From: JAHCHG01 sp038251885
GTDB lineage: Bacteria; Acidobacteriota; Blastocatellia; Pyrinomonadales; Pyrinomonadaceae
Direction: 5' to 3'
DNA length: 5,687 nt
Assembly (NCBI GenBank): GCA_038251885.1
Contig: JBBSAX010000289.1
Span: 1 to 5,687 of the forward strand
Numbering within the stretch: position 1 is the stretch's first letter; each line of letters begins with the position of its first letter. This document shows, in pieces, positions 1 to 5,477 of the stretch. Below the pieces are notes generated by a model. It was not told the origin of the DNA. It made no database searches and saw nothing but the letters and a program-made list of their open reading frames with translations. The translations under genes were made by a program, and so were the position numbers.

Positions 1-8
1 AAGAAAAG

Positions 9-120
9 ATATTTGCCCACGAAATACACGAAAAATACGAAAAGTAAAATTTTTTTCTGCGCGTTTTCGGTTTGCTTTTTCTTCATTTTCGTTTAATTTG
101 TGTGTTTCGTGGGCAAATAT
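9..120. repeat. Long imperfect inverted repeat (hairpin / MITE-like intergenic repeat)
   Basis: The sequence ATATTTGCCCACGAAA at 9-24 is the exact reverse complement of 105-120. Pairing continues inward with mismatches: positions 26-29 match 100-103, and ACGAAAA at 38-44 matches TTTTCGT at 86-92. The arms are therefore about 35 nt each, around a roughly 40-nt pyrimidine-rich centre. The left arm contains several ACGAAA-type subrepeats. No open reading frame fits inside. It looks like a non-autonomous intergenic repeat. It lies downstream of the minus-strand dehydrogenase gene but has no terminal T-run, so it is not a clear Rho-independent terminator. Confidence 0.7.
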
Positions 121-142
121 TCTTATCCCGAACTGACGTTAT

Positions 143-205
143 TTACACTTTCTCAAGCAATTTCATAATTTGCTGAGCGTCGGCGCAAGCACCTGTTATG
201 ACAAA
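143..205 (-). pseudogene. Possible C-terminal remnant of an unidentified gene
   Basis: On the minus strand a short frame reads FVITGACADAQQIMKLLEKV and then stops with TAA at 145-143. An in-frame TAG (208-206) lies directly upstream and there is no start codon, so this cannot be an intact gene. The composition, with a Gly/Ala turn followed by an amphipathic helix, looks like the end of a real protein, which is why it is listed. It is not in frame with the dehydrogenase that ends at 234, so it is not simply a lost tail of that gene. The parent family is not recognised. It could also be chance. Confidence 0.2.
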
Positions 206-233
206 CTAGCTTTATTTAGTTCTTCAAAAGATT

Positions 234-1031
234 TTACTTTTTATCTTCAAATTTCGAGCGCAATTGGCTTGCCATCGCACGGGTTACGAGCCAATCGGGT
301 GCGGTATTTCCAAAAATAGAAATGATATAGTTGAGCCAACCTGAAACGACGGTCGTTTTTCCGCTTTTAATTGCGCTTAAAGCCGTTTCGACAACTTCTT
401 CCGGGGTTTGAATTCCCTTTTGCGCCATTGAATTTTTTACGCTCGAATCAATATTTGCCGCTTCAAAAAATCCGGTGTCGGTCGGTCCGGGACAGAGATT
501 CAAGATTTGGATACTGTGCAGACGATTTTCTTCGGCAATCGCTTCGCTAAAAGATGTGACGAAGGCTTTGGTCGCGGCGTAAGTTGACATAAACGGAATC
601 GGTTGGAAACTTGCGGTTGAGGAAACATTGATTATTACGCCGTCTTTTCGTTCGCGCATTTTTTCCAGATAGCGATGCGTCAACGCAACCAGCGTCATAA
701 TATTCAGAGTTATCATTCGCAGTTGATTTTCCAGATCGAGTTTTAGAAAATCGCCCATCGCACCGAATCCGGCATTGTTTATCAGCCAATTTACTTCGAG
801 TCCGTGTTTTTCGGTTTCTTCAAAAAGGCGCGTGTCAGCTTGAAATTCGGTCAGATCAACGGCGACGTAATGCGCCATAATTTTGTGTTCAGACATCAAT
901 TCGTCGCACAGGGCGGCGAGTTTGTCTTCGGTTCGCGCAACTAAAACAAGATTATGTTTTTCGCTTGCCAATTTTCGCGCAAACGCTTCACCGATGCCGC
1001 CTGACGCTCCCGTTATAACTGTTGCTTTCAT
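234..1031 (-). CDS. Short-chain dehydrogenase/reductase (SDR), classical, DltE-like
   Basis: This is a soluble NAD(P)-dependent oxidoreductase of 265 aa, typical length for a classical SDR. The Rossmann cofactor loop TGASGGIG is at residues 7-14, and R33 at the end of the second strand suggests NADP(H) preference. D59-L60 contacts the adenine ring, NNAG is at 85-88 and the structural Asn is N110. The catalytic set is S138, Y151 and K155 (YAATK), followed by P181-G182. The helical C-terminal tail resembles the DltE/YqjQ-type group (COG0300), whose substrates are mostly unknown carbonyls or alcohols, so none is assigned. The start at 1031 is supported by a purine-rich GGGGGAAAG ribosome site (1040-1048) with an 8-nt spacer. 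This site lies inside the 3' end of the upstream membrane-protein gene, and the reading frames overlap by 44 nt, which suggests translational coupling. Confidence 0.93.
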   Translation of the reverse strand: MKATVITGASGGIGEAFARKLASEKHNLVLVARTEDKLAALCDELMSEHKIMAHYVAVDLTEFQADTRLFEETEKHGLEVNWLINNAGFGAMGDFLKLDLENQLRMITLNIMTLVALTHRYLEKMRERKDGVIINVSSTASFQPIPFMSTYAATKAFVTSFSEAIAEENRLHSIQILNLCPGPTDTGFFEAANIDSSVKNSMAQKGIQTPEEVVETALSAIKSGKTTVVSGWLNYIISIFGNTAPDWLVTRAMASQLRSKFEDKK

Positions 1032-1545
1032 TTATTTTACTTTCCCCCGAATCGAATGAAAATTTAATTGATAAAGCAGATGCCGCAATTATAACAAATG
1101 TTCCCAAAAATCTTATAAATCCGGCAACTTTCGGCGTTGAGCCGATCAAACCCGTTTCCGTTAAAAGATAATTCCAATCGTGAAAACTGCCTTCGCTTCC
1201 CGTCAAACCGCCGAGCAAAACCAATTGCATTATGACCGCATCGGCAGCATAGACGAACACATTCAAAATGCTCTGTCCAACCCAGAATAAAACAAACGCC
1301 GCCGAATAATATTTTTCGTGATAAACGAAATATCCGACAAAGATCGCCGGCATTATTATTTGAAAAAGTGAACCGCCTGCAACCGACATAAATTCGCCGA
1401 ACGGTCGGAACAAAAGATGTCCGGTTTCGTGAATCGGCAGATCAACAATGTCAAGCAAACTGCCGTTAAGCGGCGCGTAAGCAATTGAAAGAAAATAAAC
1501 GGAAGCGATAATTGCAAAGATAAGTTTTGGATAATTGATTTGCAT
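988..1545 (-). CDS. Small multi-pass membrane protein with HExxH motif (putative zinc metallopeptidase, M50-like)
   Basis: A 185-aa protein with about four hydrophobic membrane segments, near residues 7-25, 58-75, 80-112 and 142-164. Between the first two is PIHETGH, giving H39-E40-x-x-H43, the signature of gluzincin-type proteases including site-2/M50 proteases. A GGSLFQ motif (57-62) follows, then D102 in a YAADA segment that could supply a third metal ligand, and an H122-D123-W124 motif in a loop. The protein is shorter than typical M50 proteases, and I see no PDZ domain and no NPxxxDG motif. Membership of M50 is therefore an inference; a conserved family of uncharacterised HExGH membrane proteins is the more cautious description. 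No good Shine-Dalgarno site precedes the ATG at 1545. The charged C-terminus (from about residue 165) overlaps the SDR gene in another frame, and the pair is probably one transcript. Confidence 0.75.
   Translation of the reverse strand: MQINYPKLIFAIIASVYFLSIAYAPLNGSLLDIVDLPIHETGHLLFRPFGEFMSVAGGSLFQIIMPAIFVGYFVYHEKYYSAAFVLFWVGQSILNVFVYAADAVIMQLVLLGGLTGSEGSFHDWNYLLTETGLIGSTPKVAGFIRFLGTFVIIAASALSIKFSFDSGESKINESNSYNGSVRRHR
1040..1048 (-). promoter_or_regulatory. Shine-Dalgarno site of the SDR gene, inside the upstream gene
   Basis: The minus strand reads GGGGGAAAG eight bases before the ATG at 1031-1029. It is the clearest ribosome site on the minus strand. It fixes the SDR start and lies within the last codons of the preceding membrane-protein gene, so ribosomes finishing that gene pass over it. 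Confidence 0.6.
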
Positions 1546-1548
1546 AAT

Positions 1549-1633
1549 AAGAGTTTTAAGCAGATTTTTTTGTGGAAATCATCACGGTGGACAAGCCGTA
1601 ACTCTCAGATTATAGCGTATTATCAAAACTCTT
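1549..1633. repeat. Decayed REP-like paired-palindrome element (third copy)
   Basis: Read on the minus strand, AGAGTTACGGCTT (1605-1593) matches the left arm of the intact element at 4086-4098, and the hairpin can still form through ACGG/CCGT (1584-1587 with 1596-1599). The far end carries AACTCT on the minus strand (1555-1550), matching the opposite outer arm at about the same distance as in the intact copies. A second 9-bp inverted repeat, AAGAGTTTT at 1549-1557 with AAAACTCTT at 1625-1633, brackets the same stretch. The inner right hairpin is lost. The element fills the gap between the acetyltransferase stop and the HExxH membrane-protein start. Confidence 0.4.
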
Positions 1634-1637
1634 TGAA

Positions 1638-2156
1638 CTAAAATTTTTGCTTGAAAAATTCATCTTCCGATATTGCATAAAGAAAACAGAGGATTCCATA
1701 ATGTTCTTCGGTTTTCTCGCGCACCATTCCGAGTTTTTCCATAATGCGCCAAGAAGCCGTGTTTTCAGGATCGGCAACGGCGACGATTCTTTGTAAATTC
1801 TTTTCTCTAAAACCGAATTCCAACCACGCTTTAGCGCATTCAAAGCCGATACCTTTGCGCCAAAATTCTTTTGTCATTCCGTAACCGAGTTCGATTTCTC
1901 CGGTTTCTTCGAGTGGCTGCAAACCGCTCCAGCCGAACATTTCACCTGTTTCTTTCCAGATCATCGCGCACAATCCGAAGCCGTATTTATCGTAACAATC
2001 AATATAAAACCGCAAGCGTTTTTCGATTGTCTGCGGATTTTGCAGAAGACCGCCGCCAAGATATTTATTGACTTCCGGGTCGGTTCGCTGTTCGATCAGT
2101 TGCGGCAAATCTTCCGGCGTAAATTTTCGGATAATGAGTCTTTCGGTTTCAATCAT
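1638..2156 (-). CDS. GNAT family N-acetyltransferase (RimJ/RimL-like), copy 1
   Basis: A 172-aa acetyl-CoA-dependent N-acetyltransferase. The opening, ETERLIIRKFTPEDLPQL, is typical of the Acetyltransf_3/RimJ-RimL group. The core strand and motif A run IELGYGMTKEFWRKGIG (88-104); R100-K-G-I-G-F105 is the pyrophosphate-binding loop for acetyl-CoA. Motif B includes V125-A-V and the DPEN segment (129-132), with S135 following and EKLGM at 140-144. The substrate may be a protein N-terminus, a small amine or an antibiotic; the sequence does not decide. It starts 16 nt after the stop of the paralogous acetyltransferase, with only a weak ribosome site, so expression from that gene's transcript is likely. 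The gene ends in TAG followed by TTCAAAGAG, similar to the sequence at the stop codons beside the REP-like elements. Confidence 0.92.
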   Translation of the reverse strand: MIETERLIIRKFTPEDLPQLIEQRTDPEVNKYLGGGLLQNPQTIEKRLRFYIDCYDKYGFGLCAMIWKETGEMFGWSGLQPLEETGEIELGYGMTKEFWRKGIGFECAKAWLEFGFREKNLQRIVAVADPENTASWRIMEKLGMVREKTEEHYGILCFLYAISEDEFFKQKF

Positions 2157-2172
2157 AATTAGTCTTTAGCGG

Positions 2173-2706
2173 TCAGAAAACTCCCGACGCTTCATTTTTC
2201 CTATTTTCCCAATTAACTTTGGTAATCGAATAGTGAACCAGATCACGCCCGTAAAATTCGTCCGTATAATCGTAATTCATTCCGAGTTTTTTCATTACAT
2301 TTTGCGAAGCGAGATTTTCGGGAAAAGCAACCGCGACAATTTTATCAAGACTTAATTCGTCAAAACCGTATTTCAAACACGCTTTAGCGGCTTCCGGCGC
2401 AAATCCTTTGCCCTGAAATTCTCTCGCAATCGCATAACCGACCTCGATCTCATCGGTTTCCTTTAAACGCCAGAGTCCGCACCAACCGATTAAATTACCT
2501 GATTTTTTTTCGACGACGGCGCAAAATCCGATCTTTTCATCTTCCCATTTCCCTGAAATCAATCGCAGCCAATTAAGTGTTTCATCCCGTTTTTTCTGCG
2601 GTTCACGAATAAAACGCATAATTTCCGCATCGCTTCGCATCGCAAAAACTGCGTCCACATCATCATCTGTAAAATGGCGTAAAAATAATCTGTTTGTTTC
2701 CAGCAT
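2173..2706 (-). CDS. GNAT family N-acetyltransferase (RimJ/RimL-like), copy 2
   Basis: A 177-aa acetyltransferase of the same group as its neighbour. It has LETNRLFLRHFTDDDVDAV at the start, EIEVGYAIAREF (86-97), the acetyl-CoA loop Q98-G-K-G-F-A103, KIVAVAFPEN (122-131) with S134, and KKLGM at 139-143. By eye about 40 percent of positions are identical to the downstream copy across the full length, so the two are probably an old tandem duplication that has diverged, perhaps to different substrates. It is the first gene of the minus-strand block. Its ATG follows an AT-rich leader without an obvious Shine-Dalgarno site. The C-terminal tail NRKNEASGVF is not part of the GNAT fold. Confidence 0.92.
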   Translation of the reverse strand: MLETNRLFLRHFTDDDVDAVFAMRSDAEIMRFIREPQKKRDETLNWLRLISGKWEDEKIGFCAVVEKKSGNLIGWCGLWRLKETDEIEVGYAIAREFQGKGFAPEAAKACLKYGFDELSLDKIVAVAFPENLASQNVMKKLGMNYDYTDEFYGRDLVHYSITKVNWENRKNEASGVF

Positions 2707-2811
2707 AAAAAAGTAATTTCTAAATTAAATCATTTTATTTCAGAAAAAAATGGAAGAAAAACATTTGCAGTTTCGTCTAAAAATTAAAATCTTCAGAAAA
2801 AAGGAAAAATT
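2707..2811. promoter_or_regulatory. AT-rich divergent intergenic region
   Basis: This 105-base stretch lies between the start of the minus-strand acetyltransferase and the start of the plus-strand dioxygenase-like gene. It is strongly AT-rich and must carry promoters for both directions if each gene leads its own transcript. Several TAAAAT/TAAATT-like hexamers occur, but none is paired with a convincing -35 box at 16-18 bp, so specific promoter boxes are not called. Confidence 0.35.
2801..2805 (+). promoter_or_regulatory. Shine-Dalgarno site of the dioxygenase-like gene
   Basis: AAGGA lies six bases before the ATG at 2812. This is good spacing, and it supports that start over internal methionines and keeps the whole signal sequence. 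Confidence 0.6.
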
Positions 2812-3486
2812 ATGAACAAAAAAGACGAAAACCGCAGAGATTTTTTGAAACGAATTTCATTGGCATCAATTGCCTTTCCGTTTCTGCTTAATTGTAAAAA
2901 TAACACATTGGCGCAAAAGTCCGACGAAAACATTTTAACTTTGATGCGGAAAAACGCCGATCTGCGCGAAGATTGCGGCAATTGGTGCGGTTCGGCGCAC
3001 GAAGCACCTGACGATGTTTCGTGGAAAGCGGTTTTAGCCGATGAAAAAGACGAAGGCGAACCGCTGAAAATTTCGGGAACGGTCTTTCAAATTAACGGCA
3101 AAACGCCCGCGCCGAATATTTTGATCTACGCTTATCAAACCAACGCGAAAGGCTTTTACGGTCGCGGAAAAGGCGAACATCCGCACGGCAAACATCACGG
3201 TTGGATGTTGACAGATAAGCAAGGTCGTTACGAATTTCGGACAATAAAACCCGCGCCGTATCCGCTTCGTGATACGCCCGCGCATATTCATTTCACGCTG
3301 ACAGGCGTGGATTTCAAAGAATATTGGATTGATGACATTTGGTTTGAAGGTGACGATTTGATTACACCCGACATCAAGAAAAAACAACTGACGGGCAGAG
3401 GCGGTTTTAATTCCATTATAAAAACCGAAAAAGGCGCGGACGGTATTTTGCACGGCACACGCGACATTCAATTGTGGAAAATTTAG
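2812..3486 (+). CDS. Exported intradiol ring-cleavage dioxygenase-like protein
   Basis: This 224-aa protein carries the fold of protocatechuate 3,4- and catechol 1,2-dioxygenases, non-haem Fe(III) enzymes that open catechol rings between the hydroxyls. The four expected iron ligands are visible: Y116 (KGFYGRG), Y150 (PYP) and H158/H160 (PAHIH). The Arg that normally sits three residues before the first His (RPAHIH) is Thr here (T155), with R153 nearby, so chemistry on ordinary catechols is uncertain. The N-terminus has a twin-arginine-like RRDFLK (8-13) and a hydrophobic stretch ending L-L-N-C28, a possible lipobox, so export as a lipoprotein or soluble periplasmic protein is likely. Before the core is C55-GNW-C59, a cysteine pair seen in many exported members of this subfamily. 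The C-terminal YWIDDIWFEGDD segment (171-182) also fits that subfamily. The ECF sigma gene follows within a few bases to 41 nt with no terminator, so they may share a transcript. The family call is firm; the substrate is unknown. Confidence 0.88.
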   Translation: MNKKDENRRDFLKRISLASIAFPFLLNCKNNTLAQKSDENILTLMRKNADLREDCGNWCGSAHEAPDDVSWKAVLADEKDEGEPLKISGTVFQINGKTPAPNILIYAYQTNAKGFYGRGKGEHPHGKHHGWMLTDKQGRYEFRTIKPAPYPLRDTPAHIHFTLTGVDFKEYWIDDIWFEGDDLITPDIKKKQLTGRGGFNSIIKTEKGADGILHGTRDIQLWKI

Positions 3487-3511
3487 TGTTAAGTTAATTG
3501 AAAATTGCAAT

Positions 3512-3517
3512 GGAGAG
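3512..3517 (+). promoter_or_regulatory. Probable Shine-Dalgarno site deciding the sigma factor start
   Basis: GGAGAG lies ten bases before ATG 3528. It overlaps the alternative ATG at 3510 and lies downstream of the TTG at 3498, neither of which has a purine-rich site of its own. It therefore favours 3528 as the start. Confidence 0.45.
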
Positions 3518-3527
3518 CGTCGCCCGA

Positions 3528-4082
3528 ATGACTGAAAAAATGACCGAACAAGACTTGCTTGCCGAATGCAAAAACGGCAACCGCAAGGCGTTTGAGTCGC
3601 TTTTTTTGGCAAATCAGCGAAAAGTTTTTTCGGTCGCATTAAATTTTTTCGGTGGGAATCGTGAACTGGCGGAAGATGTTTCGCAACAGGTTTTTTTGAA
3701 AATCTTTAATAAAATCGCGGATTTTCGCGGCGACGCGGAATTTACAACGTGGATTTATCGAATGACGGTCAATGCTTGCATTGACGAACAACGCAAGACG
3801 CGCCGATTTTTTTCAATCGAGAATTTTTTCGGCGAATTTCGCACCCGTAAAACGCAGGACGAAAAATTTGAACGCCGCGAAGTTTCCGATGAAGTGCAAA
3901 AAGCGATTGCGACCTTGAAAATGAAATTTCGTCTACCGATTTTGCTGAGATATTCGGAAGATTTGAGTTACGAAGAAATTGCCAAGGTTTTGGATTGTTC
4001 AATCGGCACGGTTTCGTCGCGTCTGAATCGCGGACATAAAATGCTCGCGCAAAAATTGGGACATTTGAAAAGTGAGATTTAG
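3528..4082 (+). CDS. RNA polymerase ECF-type sigma factor
   Basis: A sigma-70 family extracytoplasmic-function factor of 184 aa that directs RNA polymerase to a dedicated promoter set. Region 2 spans about residues 22-90: AFESLF, then LAEDVSQQVFLKIF (47-60) and the promoter-melting/-10 reading stretch DFRGDAEFTTWIYRMTVNACID (65-86). A charged linker follows, then region 4 (about 120-178) with a helix-turn-helix at YEEIAKVLDCSIGTVSSRL (148-166). The start is ambiguous. The frame is open from a TTG at 3498, with ATGs at 3510, 3528 and 3540. ATG 3528 is chosen because GGAGAG lies at 3512-3517 and the resulting N-terminus fits the usual ECF length. The anti-sigma gene follows after 75 nt, an interval filled by a paired palindrome, so the two are a functional pair. 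Confidence 0.93.
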   Translation: MTEKMTEQDLLAECKNGNRKAFESLFLANQRKVFSVALNFFGGNRELAEDVSQQVFLKIFNKIADFRGDAEFTTWIYRMTVNACIDEQRKTRRFFSIENFFGEFRTRKTQDEKFERREVSDEVQKAIATLKMKFRLPILLRYSEDLSYEEIAKVLDCSIGTVSSRLNRGHKMLAQKLGHLKSEI

Positions 4083-4147
4083 TTTAGAGTTACGGCTTTA
4101 GCCGTAAATTGCCGCGAATTTTCACGCCTAAAGGCGTAACTCTGAAC
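4082..4147. repeat. REP-like paired-palindrome element, copy A
   Basis: Two hairpins lie back to back inside an outer inverted repeat. The first is TTACGGC-TTTA-GCCGTAA (4090-4107). The second is ACGCCT-AA-AGGCGT (4124-4137). The outer arms AGAGTTACG (4086-4094) and CGTAACTCT (4135-4143) also pair, so the whole can fold as one cruciform. The element begins on the last G of the sigma-factor TAG and fills most of the gap before the anti-sigma ATG at 4158. There is no T-run, so it is not a classical terminator, but it could stall or protect transcript ends and so change the sigma to anti-sigma ratio. Bacterial REP sequences mobilised by TnpA-REP (RAYT) enzymes have this kind of form; no such transposase is present in the window. 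Confidence 0.75.
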
Positions 4148-4157
4148 GCAAAATAAA

Positions 4158-5477
4158 ATGAACGAAAAGCATTACAAAGAAAAACTCTCAAATTTCGTCA
4201 ATCATGAATTGGCGAATGACGAACGGCAGATGATTGGCGAACATCTTTTGGTGTGTGCTGATTGCCGTGCGGAACACGACAAAATAAAATTCGGCGCGGC
4301 TTTGGCAAGTCAAATAAAACAATCGGACGCACCCGAAAATTTGTGGAATAAGATTGAAAATACGTTGGACGGAAAAGAAGAAAAAGCCAAAATTTCTTTG
4401 ATTCCTAATTTCGCGTTTTTCAGTTCGCGCAGTTTTGTTGTGGCAACTGGTTTGCTGATTGTTTTCGGATTGACGACGGCATTTTATCTTGTGTTTTTAC
4501 GAAATGACACAATGGAAACCGTCAAAACCGAAACGCCGATTTACAACGCAAATGTTGAAATACCTCAAGTTGTTTCAACATCGAACGAAACTTTGACAAA
4601 TCAAAATTCAAACAAGATAGTTTCAGCAAATACTGATTCGAATATTTCGATTCAATCGCAAATTGCGAATTCAAACCCCAAAATTTTGCCAAAAGTCAGT
4701 CCAATTAAACCGAAAGAAGTTTTACCTGTGCAAAATAATCGGGCTTCGTGGAATGTCGAAACTTTGGCGGGAATGCCTAAGGTTGGAAATTCTTTTGAAA
4801 ATGGAAAACTTGCAGTCGGACAATTCTTAGAAACCGATGCAAATTCGCGTGCAAAAATTGAAGTAGCGAATATCGGACAGGTTGAAATCGCGCCGAATTC
4901 GCGGGTTCAGCTTGTCAATTCAAATTCAAACGAACATCGTCTTTCGCTCGAACGTGGAATTTTGCAAGCGAAAATTCTCGCGCCGCCGCGCCTTTTTATT
5001 GTTGATACACCGTCGGCGGTGGCGGTTGATTTGGGTTGCGAATACACGCTCGAAGTTGACAAAGACGGAAATTCAAAACTGCACGTTACGAGTGGTTTTG
5101 TCGCGCTGGAAAAAGATGGACGCGAATCAATCGTTCCGGCGGGTGCGATGGCTTTGACGAAAAAAGGCAAAGGCATCGGAACGCCGTTTGCCGACGATTC
5201 TTCCGCCGAATTGCAAAACGCGCTTTATAAATTCGATTTTGAAAACGGCGGAAACGAAGCCTTGCAAACGATTATTAAAGAAGCAAATTTATACGATTCG
5301 CTGACGCTTTGGCATCTGCTTTCGCGGGTGCCGAAAACAGAACGCGAAAAGGTTTTTGACGTGCTTGCAAGTTTCGTCAAACCGCCTGCAAATGTAACGC
5401 GCGAAGGCATTTTGCGGCTTGATAAAAAAATGCTTGATGCTTGGTGGAAAGAAGTTGAAAATGTTTGGTTTAGTTAG
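4158..5477 (+). CDS. Transmembrane anti-sigma factor with zinc-finger (ZAS) and periplasmic FecR domain
   Basis: A 439-aa single-pass membrane regulator, best read as the partner of the upstream ECF sigma factor. The cytoplasmic N-terminus has a zinc-binding anti-sigma motif, H29-x3-C33-x2-C36. A membrane helix at about 93-114 follows, then an Asn/Ser-rich, low-complexity linker (about 117-195) and a periplasmic FecR domain (about 205-330). The FecR part includes NSRAKIEV, a VEIAPNSRVQL strand, LERGILQAKI, the VDTPSAVAVDLGCEY segment and HVTSGFVAL. The C-terminal roughly 80 residues contain LTLWHLLSRV (382-391) and WWKEVENVWF, a tail I recall from acidobacterial FecR proteins. C294 takes the place of the Thr/Ser usual after LG in FecR proteins. 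No TonB-dependent receptor, the classical FecR partner, is in the window. The ATG has no clear Shine-Dalgarno site and follows a REP-like hairpin by 10 nt. Both flanks carry copies of that repeat. Confidence 0.9.
   Translation: MNEKHYKEKLSNFVNHELANDERQMIGEHLLVCADCRAEHDKIKFGAALASQIKQSDAPENLWNKIENTLDGKEEKAKISLIPNFAFFSSRSFVVATGLLIVFGLTTAFYLVFLRNDTMETVKTETPIYNANVEIPQVVSTSNETLTNQNSNKIVSANTDSNISIQSQIANSNPKILPKVSPIKPKEVLPVQNNRASWNVETLAGMPKVGNSFENGKLAVGQFLETDANSRAKIEVANIGQVEIAPNSRVQLVNSNSNEHRLSLERGILQAKILAPPRLFIVDTPSAVAVDLGCEYTLEVDKDGNSKLHVTSGFVALEKDGRESIVPAGAMALTKKGKGIGTPFADDSSAELQNALYKFDFENGGNEALQTIIKEANLYDSLTLWHLLSRVPKTEREKVFDVLASFVKPPANVTREGILRLDKKMLDAWWKEVENVWFS

Noticed and set aside
2764..2790. 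Sigma-70-type promoter TTGCAG / TAAAAT before the dioxygenase-like gene
   Set aside because: The spacer is only about 14 bp, and AT-rich hexamers are expected by chance in this region.
3498..3527. Extended N-terminus of the sigma factor from TTG 3498 (or ATG 3510)
   Set aside because: There is no ribosome site before either start, while GGAGAG precedes ATG 3528. The extra residues are not part of the usual ECF fold. They cannot be fully excluded.
3034..3639. 201-codon open frame on the minus strand
   Set aside because: It lies antisense to the dioxygenase-like and sigma genes, has no domain-like motifs and an odd Phe/Arg/Cys-rich composition, and both plus-strand genes have clear family motifs.
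4086..4143. Rho-independent terminator between sigma and anti-sigma genes
   Set aside because: The hairpins are strong but no T-run follows either one on the plus strand, and the sequence belongs to a repeated element. A partial effect on transcription is possible, but a classical terminator is not supported.
4907..5176. Open frames on both strands inside the FecR region (also 4882-5157 plus and 5225-5410 minus)
   Set aside because: They are shadows of the 439-aa anti-sigma gene, with low-complexity Ser/Arg-rich translations and no ribosome sites.
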